Source: Treponema sp.
GTDB taxonomy: Bacteria; Spirochaetota; Spirochaetia; Treponematales; Breznakiellaceae
Assembly (NCBI GenBank): GCA_009785545.1
Contig: WQWD01000003.1
Coordinates: 1-31,939 of the forward strand
DNA: 31,939 nucleotides
Direction of reading: 5' to 3'
The notes under the pieces were generated by a model that was given only the letters and a program-made list of their open reading frames with translations, had not been told where the DNA came from and made no database searches. Position 1 is the stretch's first letter, and each line of letters starts with the position of its first letter. Below are positions 30,529-31,939 of the stretch, in pieces. The position numbers were made by a program, and so were the translations under genes.

Positions 30529-31939
30529 ATGAAAAAAAGAGCACTTATCAGCGTATTTTACAAAGACGGCATCCTTGAATTGGCTTCTTTTCTAAGCGGT
30601 TCGGGGTGGGAGATTGTTTCAACCGGCGGTACTTCAAAATATTTGCAGGAAAACAACATCAGCGTGACCGATGTTTCAGGTATTACAGGGTTTCCTGAGT
30701 GCCTTGACGGGCGGGTTAAAACCCTGCATCCGGCAATTCACGCCGGGATTTTGGCTCGCCGTGATGTGCAAGCCCATGTTGATACCCTAAGCGAATTGAA
30801 GCTGGGTACTATCGATCTTGTATGCGTTAATTTGTATCCGTTTTTTGAAAAGGTGCAGGCAGGTCTCTCAGATGAGGAAACTATCGAATTTATCGATATT
30901 GGCGGACCCGGAATGCTTCGATCCGCCGCAAAAAATTACCGTGATGTGATTGTTCTTACAGACCCTTCTGATTACAACGAAACAATCGAAGGCTTAAAGG
31001 CAGGGAATGTTCCGACAGATTTCAAAAAGCGGCTTGCCGGAAAGGTTTTTAATCTTACTTCGGCTTATGACGCTGCAATTTCCAGGTACTTGTTGGATAT
31101 AGAATATCCCGAGTATATGCCGCTTTCTCTGAAGAAGGGGCAGCCGCTGCGTTACGGCGAGAACGGCCATCAGTCGGCAGCTCTCTACATTAACACAGAT
31201 CGACCCGGCGTACTTGGCAGTATGGAGCAGCTCCATGGAAAAGAATTGGGTTATAACAACATCAAAGACCTTGATATGGCTTGGAAAGCCGCTTGCGCTT
31301 TTGGGCTTGAGTCCGACCAAACGCCTCCATCAGGTGAAGCCGATATAAAACGTTTATTGTCAGGTTTTTCCGAAGCAGGCACATTGCCGACTTTTGCCGC
31401 AGTAAAACACAATACGTTATGCGGGATTGCGTCCGCTCCCTTGCCTGCGGGTCTTTTTTCAGCCTGCGAAAAAGCGTATATGTGTGATCCTGTTTCGATA
31501 TTTGGAGGCGTTATTGCCTGTAATACTAAAGTTGACGCTCTTACAGCAGAAAAACTTGACACGCTGTTTCTTGAAATTGTAGCGGCTCCCGATTTCGACT
31601 CGGACGCTTTGGAAATACTGCAAAAAAAGAAAAACCTGCGTATCATCAAATTAACTAAAGCGCCGAAAGAAACTCACGAATATGCCGCTGTAGACGGAGG
31701 GCTGTTGGCTCAAAGCTGCGATCGTTTGTTATTTGAAAAATGGGATGTCGTATCAAAAACACAGCCCGATCAAAAAGACATTGCCGATATGATCTTCGGC
31801 ATGAGAGCCGTTACTTTTGTAAAATCAAATGCAATTATGGTTGTAAAAAATCTGGCTTCTACCGGTATCGGCGGAGGGCAGGTTAATCGTATCTGGGCGG
31901 CAAGACAAGCACTTGAAAGAAGCAGTGTTATTCTTAAAG
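30529..31939 (+). CDS. purH: Bifunctional AICAR transformylase/IMP cyclohydrolase (3' end missing)
   Basis: The frame is open from ATG 30529 to the window edge, 470 codons of the usual 510-530. The enzyme carries out the last two steps of IMP synthesis. The N-terminal cyclohydrolase domain shows VSTGGTSKYL, GFPECLDGRVKTLHP and IDIGGPGMLRSAAKNY. The transformylase part has LRYGENGHQSAALY, the catalytic K-H in AAVKHNTLCGIA, DPVSIFGG, and VKSNAIMVV with TGIGGGQVNRI. Two usual residues differ: NPCG is NTLCG and GENPHQ is GENGHQ. AAAGGA lies 8 bases before the ATG. It stands alone, with no other purine gene in view. Confidence 0.93.
   Translation, partial: MKKRALISVFYKDGILELASFLSGSGWEIVSTGGTSKYLQENNISVTDVSGITGFPECLDGRVKTLHPAIHAGILARRDVQAHVDTLSELKLGTIDLVCVNLYPFFEKVQAGLSDEETIEFIDIGGPGMLRSAAKNYRDVIVLTDPSDYNETIEGLKAGNVPTDFKKRLAGKVFNLTSAYDAAISRYLLDIEYPEYMPLSLKKGQPLRYGENGHQSAALYINTDRPGVLGSMEQLHGKELGYNNIKDLDMAWKAACAFGLESDQTPPSGEADIKRLLSGFSEAGTLPTFAAVKHNTLCGIASAPLPAGLFSACEKAYMCDPVSIFGGVIACNTKVDALTAEKLDTLFLEIVAAPDFDSDALEILQKKKNLRIIKLTKAPKETHEYAAVDGGLLAQSCDRLLFEKWDVVSKTQPDQKDIADMIFGMRAVTFVKSNAIMVVKNLASTGIGGGQVNRIWAARQALERSSVILK

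Overview
The window looks like a spirochete chromosome, most likely a Treponema-type gut or host-associated organism. The supporting features are large lipoproteins with relaxed lipoboxes, a GreA domain fused to a very long helical N-terminus, a TrpXYZ-like ABC cassette, and a von Willebrand factor A (vWA) and TPR gene set of a type familiar from treponemes. The genus is inferred from gene content; no rRNA or tRNA gene is visible.

Layout. (1) 1-9767: the first codons of a leftward exported-protein gene, then three rightward lipoprotein genes. Each encodes a lipobox Cys, a short collagen-like Gly-X-Y stretch, a bacterial Ig-like domain and Pmp-like beta-helix repeats (GGGV...FxMxGGxISxN). The first two have one module and the third (1876 aa) has five. 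Two strong hairpins sharing a CCCTGAAGGG core lie before the third gene, and a strong terminator follows it. (2) 9820-12567, leftward: ABC importer operon (ATPase, LivH-like permease, TrpX-type lipoprotein). (3) 12732-20025: an AT-rich accessory island. It begins with a one-polypeptide restriction-modification enzyme. A tight four-gene operon with its own promoter follows: a protein with a tRNA-guanine-transglycosylase-like zinc site, a SIR2 protein, a Panacea/YwgA-like protein and a small PD-(D/E)XK nuclease-like protein. The island ends in remnants of a DUF1016 gene and an IS630 transposase. (4) 20122-22983, rightward: ComF phosphoribosyltransferase, YhhN membrane protein, dihydroorotase. 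(5) 23081-28486, leftward: vWA-domain membrane protein, GreA fusion, TPR protein. (6) 28560-31939: ribulose-phosphate 3-epimerase (rightward, probably near-leaderless), a membrane diguanylate cyclase (leftward), and purH, which runs off the right edge.

The most interesting part is the four-gene operon at 15844-19617. Its overlapping genes, own promoter, AT-rich composition, position beside a restriction-modification gene and mobile debris, and the combination of a base-exchange-like enzyme, an NAD-binding SIR2 protein, a promiscuous antitoxin-type domain and a nuclease fold suggest an anti-phage system that I cannot match to a named one. The second is the family of modular beta-helix lipoproteins, which seems to have grown by duplication of a roughly 280-420 residue unit with its own start and end signatures.
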